Notes: generated by a model from the letters alone, not told the origin. A stretch of 64,000 nucleotides of DNA from Petrolisthes cinctipes (GCA_033782935.1 JAWQEG010003748.1:1-64000), one strand, 5' to 3'; counted from the first letter of the stretch, positions 1-11,521 are shown. Program-made: numbers and translations.

Positions 1-13
1 TGTCATTTCTGTC

Positions 14-40
14 TGTCTATCCATCTATCTATCTATCTAC
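14..40. repeat. (TCTA)n tetranucleotide microsatellite
   Basis: A short run of TCTA/TCCA units opens the window. The first 380 bases otherwise hold only AT-rich and GA-rich low-complexity sequence, with no gene visible. Confidence 0.8.
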
Positions 41-382
41 GTATCCATCAATCACATATCAATAATTCACAGACTGTCCAAAACTCCACAACCACATGAA
101 GAATTCAAAACATTACTCTCTGGTAAAAGCGTGTTCTAATATATATATATAAAGAAACACAGAGAGAAAGAGAAGACTATATATAATTTTAGCTAAACAC
201 ATAGATAGATATACAATTGCCCGAGTGAATGATTAATTATGAAGGAAGACAGAGATGCGATAACAACTGACACAAGAAAAATGCTGAGACAAGGAATTAA
301 AGAGGTGTGAGGAGAGGGAATGGGAAGGGATGGGATGGGAAGAGTGGGTATAGGAAAGGAAGAAAGGGAGAGGCAGTGGCTG

Positions 383-391
383 TGTGTGTGT

Positions 392-472
<81 letters not shown>
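383..472. repeat. (GA)n microsatellite
   Basis: Almost pure GA dinucleotides with a few one-base interruptions (AAG). It is part of a GA/CT-dense block that covers the first 1.5 kb. Confidence 0.9.
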
Positions 473-532
473 AGGGACAGAGTTATTAATCAGGGGTAAG
501 ACACGACCAAGAGATAATAAGAGACAAACATG

Positions 533-534
<2 letters not shown>

Positions 535-578
<44 letters not shown>

Positions 579-660
579 GCGTTGTTGTTTACGAAGGATT
601 GAAACGTAAGGCAGCCACCTGTCATGATCACCACATCACTCTTATACAACAACAACAACA

Positions 661-725
<65 letters not shown>

Positions 726-748
726 ACGACAACACCCTCTACTTCTTT

Positions 749-832
<84 letters not shown>

Positions 833-847
833 ACGACAACACCCTCT

Positions 848-902
<55 letters not shown>
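535..902. repeat. Higher-order (CT)n block with a repeated spacer
   Basis: Four long CT runs (535-576, 662-722, 766-829, 851-902) are separated by short unique spacers. Two spacers are near copies of each other (TTATACGACAACACCCTCTACTT at about 722-745 and 829-852) and a third (641-661) is related. The block therefore grew by duplicating runs together with their spacers. It has no coding content; the Ser-Leu and Arg-Glu frames here are only dinucleotide translations. Confidence 0.85.
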
Positions 903-908
<6 letters not shown>

Positions 909-1172
909 GACCCAGGGAGCGGCGGCGTACTTTGCTTATCTTGTATCAGGGGGCGAGAAACACCGCATAAAACTCTCACCTTATGGCCGTTCAAGATGTT
1001 ATCGATATTTGAAAGCTCCTCATTCCTCCACACGAGACTTCAAATGCCGTGTATACTATATATATATTTTATTTTTGTTTCGTGATTTAGTTTGGAGAAT
1101 TCGTAACATCTATTTCCTTCACACCAGACAAATAAAAATATCCCTGCTTTATACTTTTTATACTTTTGGTAC

Positions 1173-1289
1173 ATTGGAGCTCCTTGATTCCTCCAATGTA
1201 TGTCAGGAAACAGGGCCAGATTCACAAAAAATAATGGTGTTCTGTCGCTTGAATAGTTTGGAGGAATCAGTTGCTCCAGATTTATCCCC
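1173..1289. repeat. Inverted-repeat short element, family 2 (GGAGGAATCAG family)
   Basis: The left arm has TTGGAGCTCCTTGATTCCTCC. The right arm has the complementary GTTTGGAGGAATCAGTTGCTCCA. The two arms surround a spacer of about 60 bp. The same arm pair recurs in at least a dozen places in this window. It has no coding capacity and fits a MITE or other non-autonomous element. Confidence 0.6.
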
Positions 1290-1364
1290 TTATGATATTT
1301 CCTTCAGGTTGAGATAACGGCTGACAGACTTATAACATTTTTACTCTTACAGTAATCACTTGAG

Positions 1365-1366
<2 letters not shown>

Positions 1367-1428
<62 letters not shown>

Positions 1429-1471
1429 TTCGTCCCCCCTCCCCTATCTCACTCACTCTCACTCACACATA

Positions 1472-1521
<50 letters not shown>
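1367..1521. repeat. (GA)n then (CT)n facing microsatellites
   Basis: A GA run (1367-1426) is followed about 45 bp later by a CT run (1473-1520). The pair is self-complementary and could form a hairpin in single-stranded DNA or RNA. Confidence 0.85.
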
Positions 1522-1525
<4 letters not shown>

Positions 1526-1832
1526 CTCTCACAAAACCCACCCACTCACCCGTAAGGTCCAAAATCGCTTTCTTGCAGCACGTGGCCTTCACCCTTATGC
1601 CCTCCTTCCTCCTTCCTTCCTAGCGCCTTGGGTTGGTAATTAGACCACTATCTATGTTATCTATACCTCATCCCTTACCATACCCCCCCCTCCAACCCAC
1701 GGCTCTCTACTCCCCCCTTATCTCCTCCCCCTCCCCCACCCACGGCTCCCTACTTCCCTTTACTCCCCTCCCCATACCCTTCCAACCACCCTCCTCTTTC
1801 CCTCCCCACCTTTCGCCTCCTCTCTCTCTCTC

Positions 1833-1833
1833 C

Positions 1834-1884
<51 letters not shown>

Positions 1885-1915
1885 TGGTTTACTGGCTGGC
1901 TGGCTGGCTGGCTGG
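1833..1915. repeat. (CA)n-(GA)n-(GGCT)n compound microsatellite
   Basis: CA units, then about 20 GA units, then TGGCTGGC tetranucleotide units follow each other directly. It sits after a C-rich pyrimidine tract (1680-1830). No gene is visible in 1520-2010. Confidence 0.8.
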
Positions 1916-2010
1916 AGGGAAGAAAAAAGGATTACAAAACACCGAGAAAAAAATATGGACGGATAGTAACACCAAAGAGCAAATGAAAAACAAAACATGA
2001 CAGAAAACGA

Positions 2011-2369
2011 AGAGAGAAAAATAAAGATTAATAAATACTAAATACAGACGAAAGGAAAATTAGCAAAACAAACAGAGGAGAGAGAGAAAAATAAAGATTA
2101 ATAAATACTAAATACAGACGAAAGGAAAATTAGCAACACAAACAAGGAGGAAACGAGGAAGAGAGAAAAAATAAAGATTAATAAATACTAAACTACAGAC
2201 GAAAGGAAAATTAGCAAAACAAACAAAGGAGGAAGAGAGAAAAATAAAGATTAATAAATACTAATACAGACCAAAGAAAAATTAGCAATGCAAACAAAGA
2301 GGAAACGAGGAAAATAAAAAAAAATATATGATTAATAAATACTAAATACAGACAGAAGGAAAATTAGCT
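2011..2369. repeat. Minisatellite, unit about 70-80 bp, about 5 copies
   Basis: Units share ATAAAGATTAATAAATACTA, then ATACAGACGAAAGGAAAATTAGCAA and a GAGGA-rich tail. Copies start near 2021, 2091, 2171, 2245 and 2320. They differ by small indels and by loss of the GGAAACGAGGAA segment in some units. Confidence 0.8.
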
Positions 2370-2422
2370 CAGATAAAAGTGAGAAATGAAAGAAAAATAT
2401 GAAGGATATACAAAAATAATAT

Positions 2423-2492
2423 AGTAATAATAATAATAATAATAATAAAAATAATAATAATAAAAATAATAATAATAAAAAAAAAAAATAAA

Positions 2493-2527
<35 letters not shown>

Positions 2528-2546
2528 TAATAATAATAATAATAAA
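2423..2546. repeat. (AAT)n trinucleotide microsatellite
   Basis: AAT/ATA units with A-run interruptions cover about 120 bp. No gene is seen in the surrounding AT-rich sequence (2370-2790). Confidence 0.85.
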
Positions 2547-2640
2547 TCGTGGGAATACATTGACATTCGAGGCTGATGATTCCACCAAACTATGCCAAGA
2601 AACAGATTAACACCTCAGCATAAGAGAGAGTGAGGGGAAG

Positions 2641-2745
2641 GAGTGCCTTGATTACTCCAAAGAATAACAAATAAAATAATGGTGACCTGTTGTTTGGAAT
2701 AGTTTGGAGGAAGTATCAGCTGCTCCAGATTGACCAACACTGTAT
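2641..2745. repeat. Inverted-repeat short element, family 2 (degraded copy)
   Basis: The left arm has TGCCTTGATTACTCCAAA and the right arm GTTTGGAGGAAGTATCAGCTGCTCC. This is the same arm pair as at 1173-1289, with point changes. A poly(A) run follows at 2789-2833. Confidence 0.5.
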
Positions 2746-3217
2746 ACACTTATACTGTTCCCTTAAGGGCTCAATATAACACATGTACCAAAAAAAAAAA
2801 AAAAAAAAAAAAAAAGAGAGAAAAAAAAAAAAACTCTTAAAAACAAAAACAAAGATAAAGTAACGAGAGCGTACTAACGACACTACAAAAAGCAAAGCAA
2901 ATAGAGTAGAAACGAGCAAAAACCCCACATGAAAATAATCGTAAAACTCAAAAGCCCAGACACGTAAAAACAATAAAAGAGGAATAAATGGCAAGGCGGC
3001 TGACATCTACACTGTATATATATATATATGTACAGTACAGTCAAGCCATAACATTCTGAGTGCCTGACAATGGTTTCTACACAGCTGCATGGAAAACACA
3101 GAATATATAATTATTTTTTAGGAATCATGCAGTTGCTTTATATTTATCCCACGAAGAGACGACATTTCTAACAAAGGAGGGTATTTGCATGCCTAGTTTT
3201 TATTTTTTTTTATTTAA

Positions 3218-3361
3218 GACCCTGTGATCGTGTATGAAAATTGGAGGCTTCTGTTTCATCTTAACCATGCCATGGGATAAGGTCCTTCCATATAGGTGGT
3301 GTTTCGTGGCAATATTCGAAAGACTCACTAATCTCCAATGACTACATCACTGTCAGGGTCT
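3218..3361. repeat. Inverted-repeat short element, family 2 (long form)
   Basis: The element begins GACCCTGTGATCGTGTATGA and ends with the complementary GTCAGGGTC, with AATTGGAGGCTTCTG inside the left arm. The core carries TGTTTCGTGGCAATATT. It matches the copy at 7401-7546 read in the opposite orientation. No transposase frame is present, so I read it as a MITE. Confidence 0.7.
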
Positions 3362-3517
3362 CTTAACAATTATTTAGTTGTCATCTGATATAATATTATG
3401 GGTAGCCATATACTCATGCTACAAATTAAATTACCGTATAATAATACTATGAAAGCGATAATCAATAATTATATAATGTGTTAACTCAATTGGGGTATTA
3501 GTACTTCTACAGCAGTA

Positions 3518-3518
<1 letters not shown>

Positions 3519-3585
<67 letters not shown>

Positions 3586-3590
3586 TTAGA

Positions 3591-3671
<81 letters not shown>
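3519..3671. repeat. (GT)n followed by (AT)n compound microsatellite
   Basis: About 32 TG units (3519-3583) are followed, after a 12-bp spacer, by about 38 uninterrupted AT units (3596-3671). It is among the longest clean AT runs in the window. Confidence 0.9.
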
Positions 3672-3673
<2 letters not shown>

Positions 3674-3864
3674 ACTATGTTGGCAATCAACGAGTGTAAA
3701 ATAAGCGTTAATAAAAAGTAATGACAGAGAAGAGTGACACAGAAACACAGAGTAAATGAAGTGAACTGGGTGGGTGGTGATGAGGGGGAGTACCGCCCCC
3801 TCCTGGTTTCTGATGGCCATGACGACAGGGGGGGGGGGCATAAACATGGTAGGAATGTGTGTGT

Positions 3865-3865
<1 letters not shown>

Positions 3866-3915
<50 letters not shown>

Positions 3916-4625
3916 GTAAGTATTTGCGTGTGTGAAAAAGAGAGAGAGTGTGTGAGCGAAAGAGAGGTGTAGGCTAAATGTGTGTGTGTGTGTGTGTGTG
4001 CAAGACATTACGGAGCCAGGACGGTCACCATGGCAACTCTTCTTCTTCCACACCCTCCTCCTCTCTCTCTCTCTCTCTCTCTCTCCACGCTTCCTCTATT
4101 TCCTCACTTCCTCTCCAAACTTTTTTCCTCTCCATCACTCTCTGTCTCTCCAACCTTCCTCTAGTCCACTCACCCCCCCACCAACTCTCTCTCTCTCTCT
4201 CTCTCTCTCTTTGTAAGTGTGCTCTTTAAGGTCTCTTTCCAAATCTTCTCGTCTTTGTTCTCGCCTCGTATTCTCTTTTTATCACCTCTCTTACTTTTTC
4301 TCTTCAGTCTCTTCTTCTCCCTTCTCCTCCTCCTATTATTTTTCCTTTTCCGTCATTCTTTTCCTTTTCCTCCTCTTATTTCTTTTCTTCAGTCTTTTCT
4401 TCTCCCTTCTCCTCCTCCTCCTCCTCCTCCATTTTCTTCTTCACTTCTGTGTTGTATATCTCTTGTCATTCTTTTCTTCTTTCCCTTTTCGTCCTCTTCT
4501 TTCCCCTCCTCCTCTTCCTCTTTCAGAAAACGAGTGCTGGGCCGAGGGCGCTGTGTTTATGTGTACTGGTGTGTGTGTGTGTGTGTGTGTGTGTACCGGC
4601 GTTTGTGTGCTTATGTGTCCTGAGT

Positions 4626-4679
<54 letters not shown>

Positions 4680-4789
4680 ATGAAGTTTATTGTGTGTGAG
4701 TATATGCCCAATTTTTACAACCAATTTAACGTGCCAGATAGTCATCTGATACATAGCGATATTATTTTACTACACAAACTCGCTACGCA

Positions 4790-4836
<47 letters not shown>
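3866..4836. repeat. Dense microsatellite cluster (GA, GT, CT, polypyrimidine)
   Basis: In order: GA (3866-3913), GT (3980-4000), CT (4060-4085 and 4180-4211), a pyrimidine-only style tract with CTCCTC triplets (4220-4530), GT (4568-4595 and 4628-4679) and GA (4795-4836). Open frames here are translations of low-complexity DNA and I do not call them genes. Confidence 0.85.
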
Positions 4837-4839
<3 letters not shown>

Positions 4840-6028
4840 CCAGGAAAATATGTTTACGAGGGAGCTGGGAACCCGTATGATGGACCAGCAAAAATATATT
4901 CCACAACGGTCTACCAGGAAAAATACATTTGTTTACATGCATACATACATAATATTACGTAGGTTTTTTTTTTTTTTTTTTTTTACAGTGCCACAATTCT
5001 CAGACAACCTGCATGGGCAAAAGAGAATAAAGTGTAAGTAAGGGGATAGTGTCTTGTCGGTAAATTGGAGGGGTAGTGTCATTTCTATCTGTAAATCTGT
5101 TAAAAAATATTAGACAGCATTTGAATGACAGGCTGACAGCATTTGTTTTGTTTTTATTTTGTTTTTCACACGTTTCGGAGAAGTTGTTGCGATGCAATTA
5201 TTATGGCCGTGACTGTACAGAGTGTATGTTGTGTTGTGGGAGGCGCTGAGGGCTGAGAGGTAAGGTTGGTTGCCAAGAGTCACCATAACAACTAACGCTC
5301 TTGCATTCATATATATAAACGAACCATCACTGTTTTATCTAAATATATACTTGTGGAGAAACTGTGATGCAGAAAGGAACTTTATAATCTATTTCTACCT
5401 CCGTTGTCTCTATCATTCAGCCTCAGAGAATCAAGGACACCTGCTGAAATAACTCTAATGGTGTGTATGGTGGGTGATTGGTTGAGAGTGGTCGGTGCCG
5501 GCCAATGAAGACACAGGGAGGCCGTGACGTCAAAATAAATGTTCTGAGCAGACCAATGAGGCCACCAAAGGCTCGTGACTTCATTCAACATTTGATACTG
5601 AATAACTTTTAAGGTAAACAAACAGTTTTGTGTTTTTCCTATAGCCTAGTTACCGAAGATTGGATATGACGGGATCACCATATAAAACTATTATAATAAA
5701 ATTGCAACTTTCTGTAGTAGATTTATAAGGAATCTATTTTAATGCACCTACGGTCACAATCTATTATAATTATTAAAGTCATTTGAAGTAGTAATAAAAT
5801 TAACAGCTCTCTTCGTTGTGCATGGGAACCTAGGTAGGCTAGGCTATATGACGATTATATTAACAATATACTTATTGTATACAAGAATATAGAATTTTGT
5901 ATATACAGATTCTCAGTTCCTCCTCAACCTGTATATCATTATCCTTCACTCAGCGTTTTCTCCACTACAAAGAGAGGATTCCAAGGCGATCACCTGTTTC
6001 TTACGCACCTGTGACGGTGCCTAAGGCA

Positions 6029-6029
<1 letters not shown>
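4837..6029. other. No gene recognised
   Basis: The stretch holds a poly(T) run (4963-4984) and otherwise unique AT-rich sequence. I see no conserved coding segment, RNA gene or terminal repeat in it. Confidence 0.5.
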
Positions 6030-6083
<54 letters not shown>

Positions 6084-6122
6084 GTATGTTCGAGTGAGTG
6101 TGTGTGTTTGTGTGTGTGTGGT
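6030..6122. repeat. (GA)n then (GT)n microsatellites
   Basis: About 25 GA units (6030-6081) are followed by a short GT-rich stretch. A CA run lies at 6549-6576. Confidence 0.85.
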
Positions 6123-6547
6123 ATGCTACTCAGTGGTAACACGGTACATAATTAAGGCCAGGGAGTTATTGTGTGCTTGTTGCCGTCATTGTGGGGTTGG
6201 AGGGTGGAAGGTCAGCAAGCACAGCAACAAACCATCCACTTAACTACAAGCACACTTCTATATTCACTGAGAAATGAAAGCAACAAAAGATGATTTTACT
6301 GGTACAAAGTGAAGTATAGTCAGTATAGTATAAGGAGAGTATATAAACACTATAATATATAAGTATAATAGTCAGGATATAGTATATAGTATAGTAGAGT
6401 GAGTATAGTATAGCTTGTCATGCAGAGTTCAGCTAAGCAACCACACACCCGTAAGTAAATGTGTGTGTCATTCGTGCAGCGTTCGGCAAAGAAACCACAT
6501 GTCTGTACCTGTGTGTGTGCCAGCCCAGAAGCGTTCCCTAAAGCGAT

Positions 6548-6579
<32 letters not shown>

Positions 6580-6749
6580 CTTCTTTGCTTCCCACGGGGC
6601 TACTCAACACAAGAGTCGAGTAATGAATGTGTCATGGTTCCTCTACATATCATATGGCACTACAACTTAGGGGAATATAAAGTATACATATGGTACTACA
6701 TTAGAGTGCCTTCATTCCTCTAAAAAGGTAGGCCTATAGTACCGTATAT

Positions 6750-6860
6750 ATGACAGGAAACAGGAACAGATTAATAACAAGAAAAATGGTGGAATGTTGT
6801 TGCTTGGAAAAATCTGGGGGAAACAGCCTAGTTGCTCCAGATTTACTACCAACACTATAC
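6750..6860. repeat. Inverted-repeat short element, family 2 (weak copy)
   Basis: CAGGAAACAGGAACAGATT in the core and GTTGCTCCAGATTTAC in the right arm match the copy at 1173-1289. The left arm is not clear. Confidence 0.35.
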
Positions 6861-7078
6861 TATACCCCCCTTAACAGTGTATAATATTATATAGGCTATG
6901 TACCGTATCACAAGTACATGCAGTACATCTAAATAAAGAGGGAAAAAAAAAGGCAATTGTTTTGTTTTTCCTACAACAGATGGCACGTGTTAATGAGATA
7001 CCATGCAAGGTGTCCTGTAAACAAACCAGCTGTCCCCAAGGCTCTTTCTTCCCTGTAGCCTAGTGCATTGTGTCATAT

Positions 7079-7196
7079 TTATGGTGTTGACGATGACGAC
7101 GTGGTACCGGTAAGATCCATGGCTCTGTTGTTTGTCTAGGGAGTCATCGTATGTATGTAGCAGTATACCACGCCATCGTTCTTGCATACGACCCAT
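7079..7196. repeat. Palindromic element, family 1 (diverged copy)
   Basis: The left part ATGGTGTTGACGATG...GTGGTACCGGTA and the right part ATACCACGCCATCGTTCTTGCATACG are the two arms of the family best seen at 59629-59747. The left outer arm is lost. Confidence 0.6.
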
Positions 7197-7220
7197 TGTT
7201 TCAGGCTGATGTATACGGAA

Positions 7221-7278
7221 TGTTGTTGTTGTTGTTGTTGTTGTTTTTCCCAGGGAGTAACGGGTTTTTATTACACAC

Positions 7279-7339
<61 letters not shown>
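7221..7339. repeat. (TTG)n, (ATT)n and poly(T) microsatellites
   Basis: TTG units (7221-7247), then ATT units (7281-7310), which run directly into about 29 T (7311-7339). Confidence 0.9.
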
Positions 7340-7400
7340 CAAAGGACTTTCATGGTGGAGAAAATACTACACTTGGTAAAAACTTAATAAATCACTTATG

Positions 7401-7546
7401 GGACCCTGTGATGTAGTCAGGAAATTGGAGATAAATGAGTCCTTCAAATATTGCCACGAAACACCACCCATACGGAAGGAGCTAGTTTCGTGGCATGGTC
7501 AGGAGGAATCAGAAGCCTCCAATTTTCATACACGATCACAGGGTCC
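7401..7546. repeat. Inverted-repeat short element, family 2 (best-preserved copy)
   Basis: It begins GGACCCTGTGATGTAGTC and ends with the complementary CACGATCACAGGGTCC. Inner arms are AAATTGGAG and GGAGGAATCAGAAGCCTCC. The middle holds the TTCGTGGCATGGTCA and TTGCCACGAAAC pair. At 146 bp and without a reading frame it is a MITE-like unit. Confidence 0.75.
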
Positions 7547-7570
7547 TTAAGAACAAATGAAAAGATTGTA

Positions 7571-7727
7571 CAGTCACGGGCAAAAGTCCAGAAACGGATG
7601 AATGAAAGTGAGCCATAGAATGAACATTATGAACCAATATTACAGAGACCAACAACAACAACTATAGTTTCACACCACTTCGGGTCCTTTTCATCGGAAG
7701 GTGTTGTAGGACTATTGACCGTAACTG
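7571..7727. mobile_element. Candidate Tc1/mariner-type MITE (TA-flanked)
   Basis: The left end CAGTCACGGGCAAAAG follows a TA. The right end CTATTGACCGTAACTG is its imperfect inverted complement and is followed by TA. The 157-bp interior has no frame. CAGTC(A/G) termini next to TA are usual for Tc1/mariner relatives. The arm match is imperfect, so the call is tentative. Confidence 0.4.
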
Positions 7728-8060
7728 TACCAGGTATGACAGACAGCCTGGTGGTTCTCCTGCTTTCAACAATACCAGATGGCAATGGCAATGTTGGGTT
7801 TACATGTAATAAATAATTCCTTTCACCTGCATAATTATATGACTGGTGGTTCGGTTTGTTTACTTGATTCCTTATACTTGCCAAACGTTATAATCTCGAG
7901 GCCTCGCAAGAATCACAGGCTACTACAGACTTGAGGTTGAGGTTGAACATAATATTATATATAATTATATAAATCACCCGGTATAAAGAACACAGGTGAT
8001 GGTCGGAATTCTAACCTACACGAGTGAATGCTGGTGATACCTACCATACTGTCGGTCGGG

Positions 8061-8310
8061 TAGGCTCTAACGAACACTCTTTGAGAATATGGATAGGTTA
8101 AGTTGGGTTGGTTGGTGTTGAGTCGGAAAGCTCTAACGAACGCTCTTTGTGAATATGGATAGGTTGGGTTGGTTAGCATCGCGTCGGGAAGGCTCTACTA
8201 ACGAACGCTCTTTGTGAATATGGATAGGTTGGGTTGATTAGCGTCGAGTCGGGAAGGCTCTAACGAACGCTCTTTGTGAATATGGATAGGTTGGGTTAGT
8301 TAGCGTCGCG
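8061..8310. repeat. Minisatellite, unit about 63 bp, 4 copies
   Basis: Units carry GGCTCTAACGAACGCTCTTT, then GAATATGGATAGGTTGGGTT and GGTTAGCGTCGCGTCGGGAA. They start near 8064, 8128, 8190 and 8258. The minus-strand Tyr-Pro-Tyr-Ser frame through them is a by-product of the repeat. Confidence 0.8.
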
Positions 8311-8418
8311 TCCACCAGAGGCGACAGATGGGTTTCTTGCATGTGCTTTCACACTCCCTGTCACACGCATACACTGTTAGCAGCTACCCAAGGTAAAGCA
8401 TTTTCGTTTTACATGCCT

Positions 8419-8445
8419 GTGTGTGTGTGTGTGTGTGCAGTAATA

Positions 8446-8489
<44 letters not shown>

Positions 8490-8490
8490 T
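8419..8490. repeat. (GT)n and (AAT)n microsatellites
   Basis: About nine GT units (8419-8437) are followed by about sixteen AAT units (8441-8490). Confidence 0.9.
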
Positions 8491-8862
8491 GGACTCGGTA
8501 CCAAGAAATAACCCCCACCCCACCCCACCCCTTCCCATTGCACCCCACACTGTACTTTAATATTTTGTGTCCAGGGAGTATAAATAAGATAAAGTGAACC
8601 TAATTAATGTATCAGGGGAAGGGGATAACACACATAATGTATTCATCACCACGTACGTTCTCGGCACCAGGGCAGCTACGTAGTTGTTGATGTATATATT
8701 ATAATGAAGTAATATATTAATAATTTATATGTACTGACTGCACTCTGATGTATATTGATGATGCTCTGTTGTGTACTAAAATAACTCGAATGAACTGTAC
8801 TATTGTAATGTATTTTGCTGTAATGATGTGTACGGTATTGCGTTGGGTGTAATTCACTGTAA

Positions 8863-8929
8863 TGTCACACACACACACACACACACACAAAAGAGAGAGA
8901 GAGAGAACCGCGTGCAAGATGACCACATA

Positions 8930-8966
<37 letters not shown>
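8863..8966. repeat. (CA)n and (GA)n compound microsatellite
   Basis: CA units (8865-8889) lead to short GA runs. A second GA run (8933-8966) follows a spacer with the phrase GACCACATAC, which recurs just downstream (8978). Confidence 0.85.
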
Positions 8967-8968
<2 letters not shown>

Positions 8969-9239
8969 ATGGAGGGTGACCACATACAAAGACAAAGTGT
9001 ACATTGGTTAGCCCGACTGAACACACACACAATGATACATACATACCTACATACAGTATATATATATAAAGTGTAAGCAAGCAGGCATGTCTCTGCATCT
9101 ATCACCCTTAACGTTGACAATGAACTAATCGCATTTTCCTGTGGCAGTCACCATCGCCTGGAGGAGGTATTAAGGTGGTAGTGTATATATATAGGCTAGG
9201 CTAGTACCGGTAGGCTACGATACCAGTTATATTTCTCTA

Positions 9240-9286
9240 TAGGGAGCCATCGTTCATGCCTGTATACCACGCCATCGTCAACATCT
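9240..9286. repeat. Palindromic element, family 1 (right half only)
   Basis: AGGGAGCCATCG...ATACCACGCCATCGTCAACATCT matches the right arm of family 1. The left arm is absent or unrecognisable. Confidence 0.5.
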
Positions 9287-9432
9287 TAAAAATAAATCAA
9301 TATACCGTATAATATATAAATAAACCACAAAAAGTGAACTCATTGCATCATTTTATACTTTTACAACACAAGTCAAACCAAATGATATACCGGGATGTTG
9401 TTGGTTTAATTGTATATAATTTTGGATTGAGA

Positions 9433-9955
9433 CCTCCCCTTCCTCTTCCTTCTCTTTCTGGTACTTTTTTTCCTCTTCATCCCAAGCATTGTGTATCACT
9501 CTTCCTCCTCATCTTACCTATCATTGTCCTTTTCTCATATAGCCTAATATACGTTTATTTCTCTTTTTCTATATAGCCTAATATTATCTCCTACTCCTAC
9601 ATCTCTTTCTCTTCCATCTTCTCCTACTCCTTTTCTTTTTCCTCCTCATTCTTCTCCTTTTCTTCCATCTATTCCTCCATTTCCTTCTCTTCCATCTTCT
9701 CCTACTCCTCCTTCCCTTCCTCCTCATTCTTCTCCTTTTCTTCCATCTTTTCCTCCTCCTCCTCTTCGATCTTTTCCTCCTACACATCTTCTCTTCCATC
9801 TTCTCCTACTACTCTTTTTGTTTTCCTCCTCCACATCTTCTCTTCCTCCTCCTCCTTCCCTTCCTTCTACTCTTCTATCTTTCTCTACCTCCTCCTGTTC
9901 TTCTTCCTCCTTCATCCTATCTTTCTCTATCTCCTTCCATTACCTCCTCCTCCCA
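9433..9955. repeat. Long polypyrimidine tract (TCC/TTC-rich)
   Basis: Over about 520 bp the plus strand is almost only C and T, in irregular TCC, TTCC and CTTTT units. The minus strand is correspondingly purine-only and reads as long Glu/Arg/Lys frames. I treat those frames as non-coding. Confidence 0.85.
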
Positions 9956-10311
9956 TAAATTTAACAACCCGATAAGTACAGCAAAAGAAACTTGAGCGTG
10001 AAAGACTGCCTTCATGAATCATTAAAATTTACTGGTCATAATATCGACAACTTTGGCTTAAAAGTTTCATAAAATTTGGAACTAATGATTGGTGGCAACA
10101 ATGGTTCTTCAATTATGTCTCACATATTTTGCTTCTTCTTTTTCTTTTTTCTTTTTTTTTAAGACGTAGAATAAGAATCTTGTGTTGTTATATCCCAGCA
10201 ACCATTATTTATATCCGCCTATTCATACAAACATTTTATCTATAACCTCGGTATATTCTGACTAGTAACCAACCCTCCAGTCGACCCACCGAAAGTCTAG
10301 TATATCTAATA
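9956..10311. other. No gene recognised
   Basis: AT-rich unique sequence with a short T run. No conserved frame or repeat boundary is apparent. Confidence 0.5.
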
Positions 10312-10496
10312 ATAACACTTTCAATCATCTACAAATAGCCTACCGTACAGTAATTCAAAAATATCCCCAGAACCGTATCGTAATTAATATCCACCTTTTC
10401 ATAATATTAACAACATTTTCAATCATCTACAAATACAGTAATTCAAAAATATCCCCAGAACCGTATCGTAATTTATATCCACCTTTTCATAATATA
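10312..10496. repeat. Direct tandem duplication, unit about 95 bp
   Basis: ACATTTTCAATCATCTACAA, then ACAGTAATTCAAAAATATCC, CCAGAACCGTATCGTAATT and ATATCCACCTTTTCATAATA occur twice in a row with few differences. The first copy has an extra TAGCCTACCG. Confidence 0.85.
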
Positions 10497-10824
10497 TAAA
10501 TAGACTAACCATTTTTGGCATTTATGACCTCGGTACTCTATAGGATAACCAGTAAGGTAACCAACCATTCACTCAACCACCACTGCCCGCCCTTCCTCCT
10601 ATCCCCTCAATGCGTTTCATAAGACCGTCAGAGCGATTACCCAGGCACATGTAGCTACGAGTTAATCCACCCATCCGAACTGACCCACCGCATTCGTAGT
10701 CAGTCGTGCGTGTTTGTGTGTGTGTCGGTGTAGTGACGACAGTTTAAAAAAGGGGTTGGATACTGTATAAGTGTAGGCTATAGGTGAACCGGTGTGTGTG
10801 TGTGTATGTATACTGATTCCTTCA

Positions 10825-10925
10825 AACTTTGTCATACAACGGAGAACCTGTGTTGTGTTATGTTAAGATAGGTTAGTCTTGTTGCGTGGTGCTGTATGGA
10901 GGAATCGGTAGCCTCCAATTCACGG
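10825..10925. repeat. Inverted-repeat short element, family 2
   Basis: The arms are ATTCCTTCAAACTTTG and GGAGGAATCGGTAGCCTCC around a spacer of about 65 bp. Confidence 0.5.
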
Positions 10926-10972
10926 ACAGTAGCATCTATGGGCAAAATGTCGATCTGCTACCGGTGTAGGCT

Positions 10973-10975
<3 letters not shown>

Positions 10976-11021
<46 letters not shown>
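10976..11021. repeat. (GA)n microsatellite
   Basis: About 22 GA units, followed by a purine-rich stretch to about 11165 and by TCAG tetranucleotide units (11258-11280). Confidence 0.9.
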
Positions 11022-11024
<3 letters not shown>

Positions 11025-11459
11025 AAGGAGAAAGGATAACGTAAAGATAAAGAGACGGAATTGAGGCAAGGAAGAGGAGAAAGGAAGAGGAGTAAAAATT
11101 ATATATATAGAGAGAAAGGGAGGACGGAAGGAGATAGGGAGGATGAGAGGTAGACAGGAAAGGAGGGAGACACACAAACAGACAGGCCACCAGTATACAG
11201 TACAAACATAAAATCGATATTCACAATACTTCACACAATAGAACAATCAGATTCCCTCTCAGTCAGTCAGTCAGTCAGTCTATCTTGCCTCCCTTCTCTT
11301 CTCACACACACACCTCACCCCTGCATGTGTTCGTTCGTTCCCTCCTCCTCCTCCTCGTCCTTCTTTCCATCAGAATCTCTCCTCCAACTCCCTTCCTCCT
11401 CCTCCTCTCTCCTTTGCTCTTTCTCTCTTGTATCTTTTCGGTAGCTTTTTTATTTCCTT

Positions 11460-11460
<1 letters not shown>

Positions 11461-11521
<61 letters not shown>

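Noticed and set aside
233..1085. Several frames of 60-150 codons made of Ser-Leu or Arg-Glu repeats
   Set aside because: Direct translations of CT/GA microsatellites, without start context or any non-repetitive conserved part. The same holds for those near 4217-4880, 9584-9915, 11285-11957 and 13706-14193.
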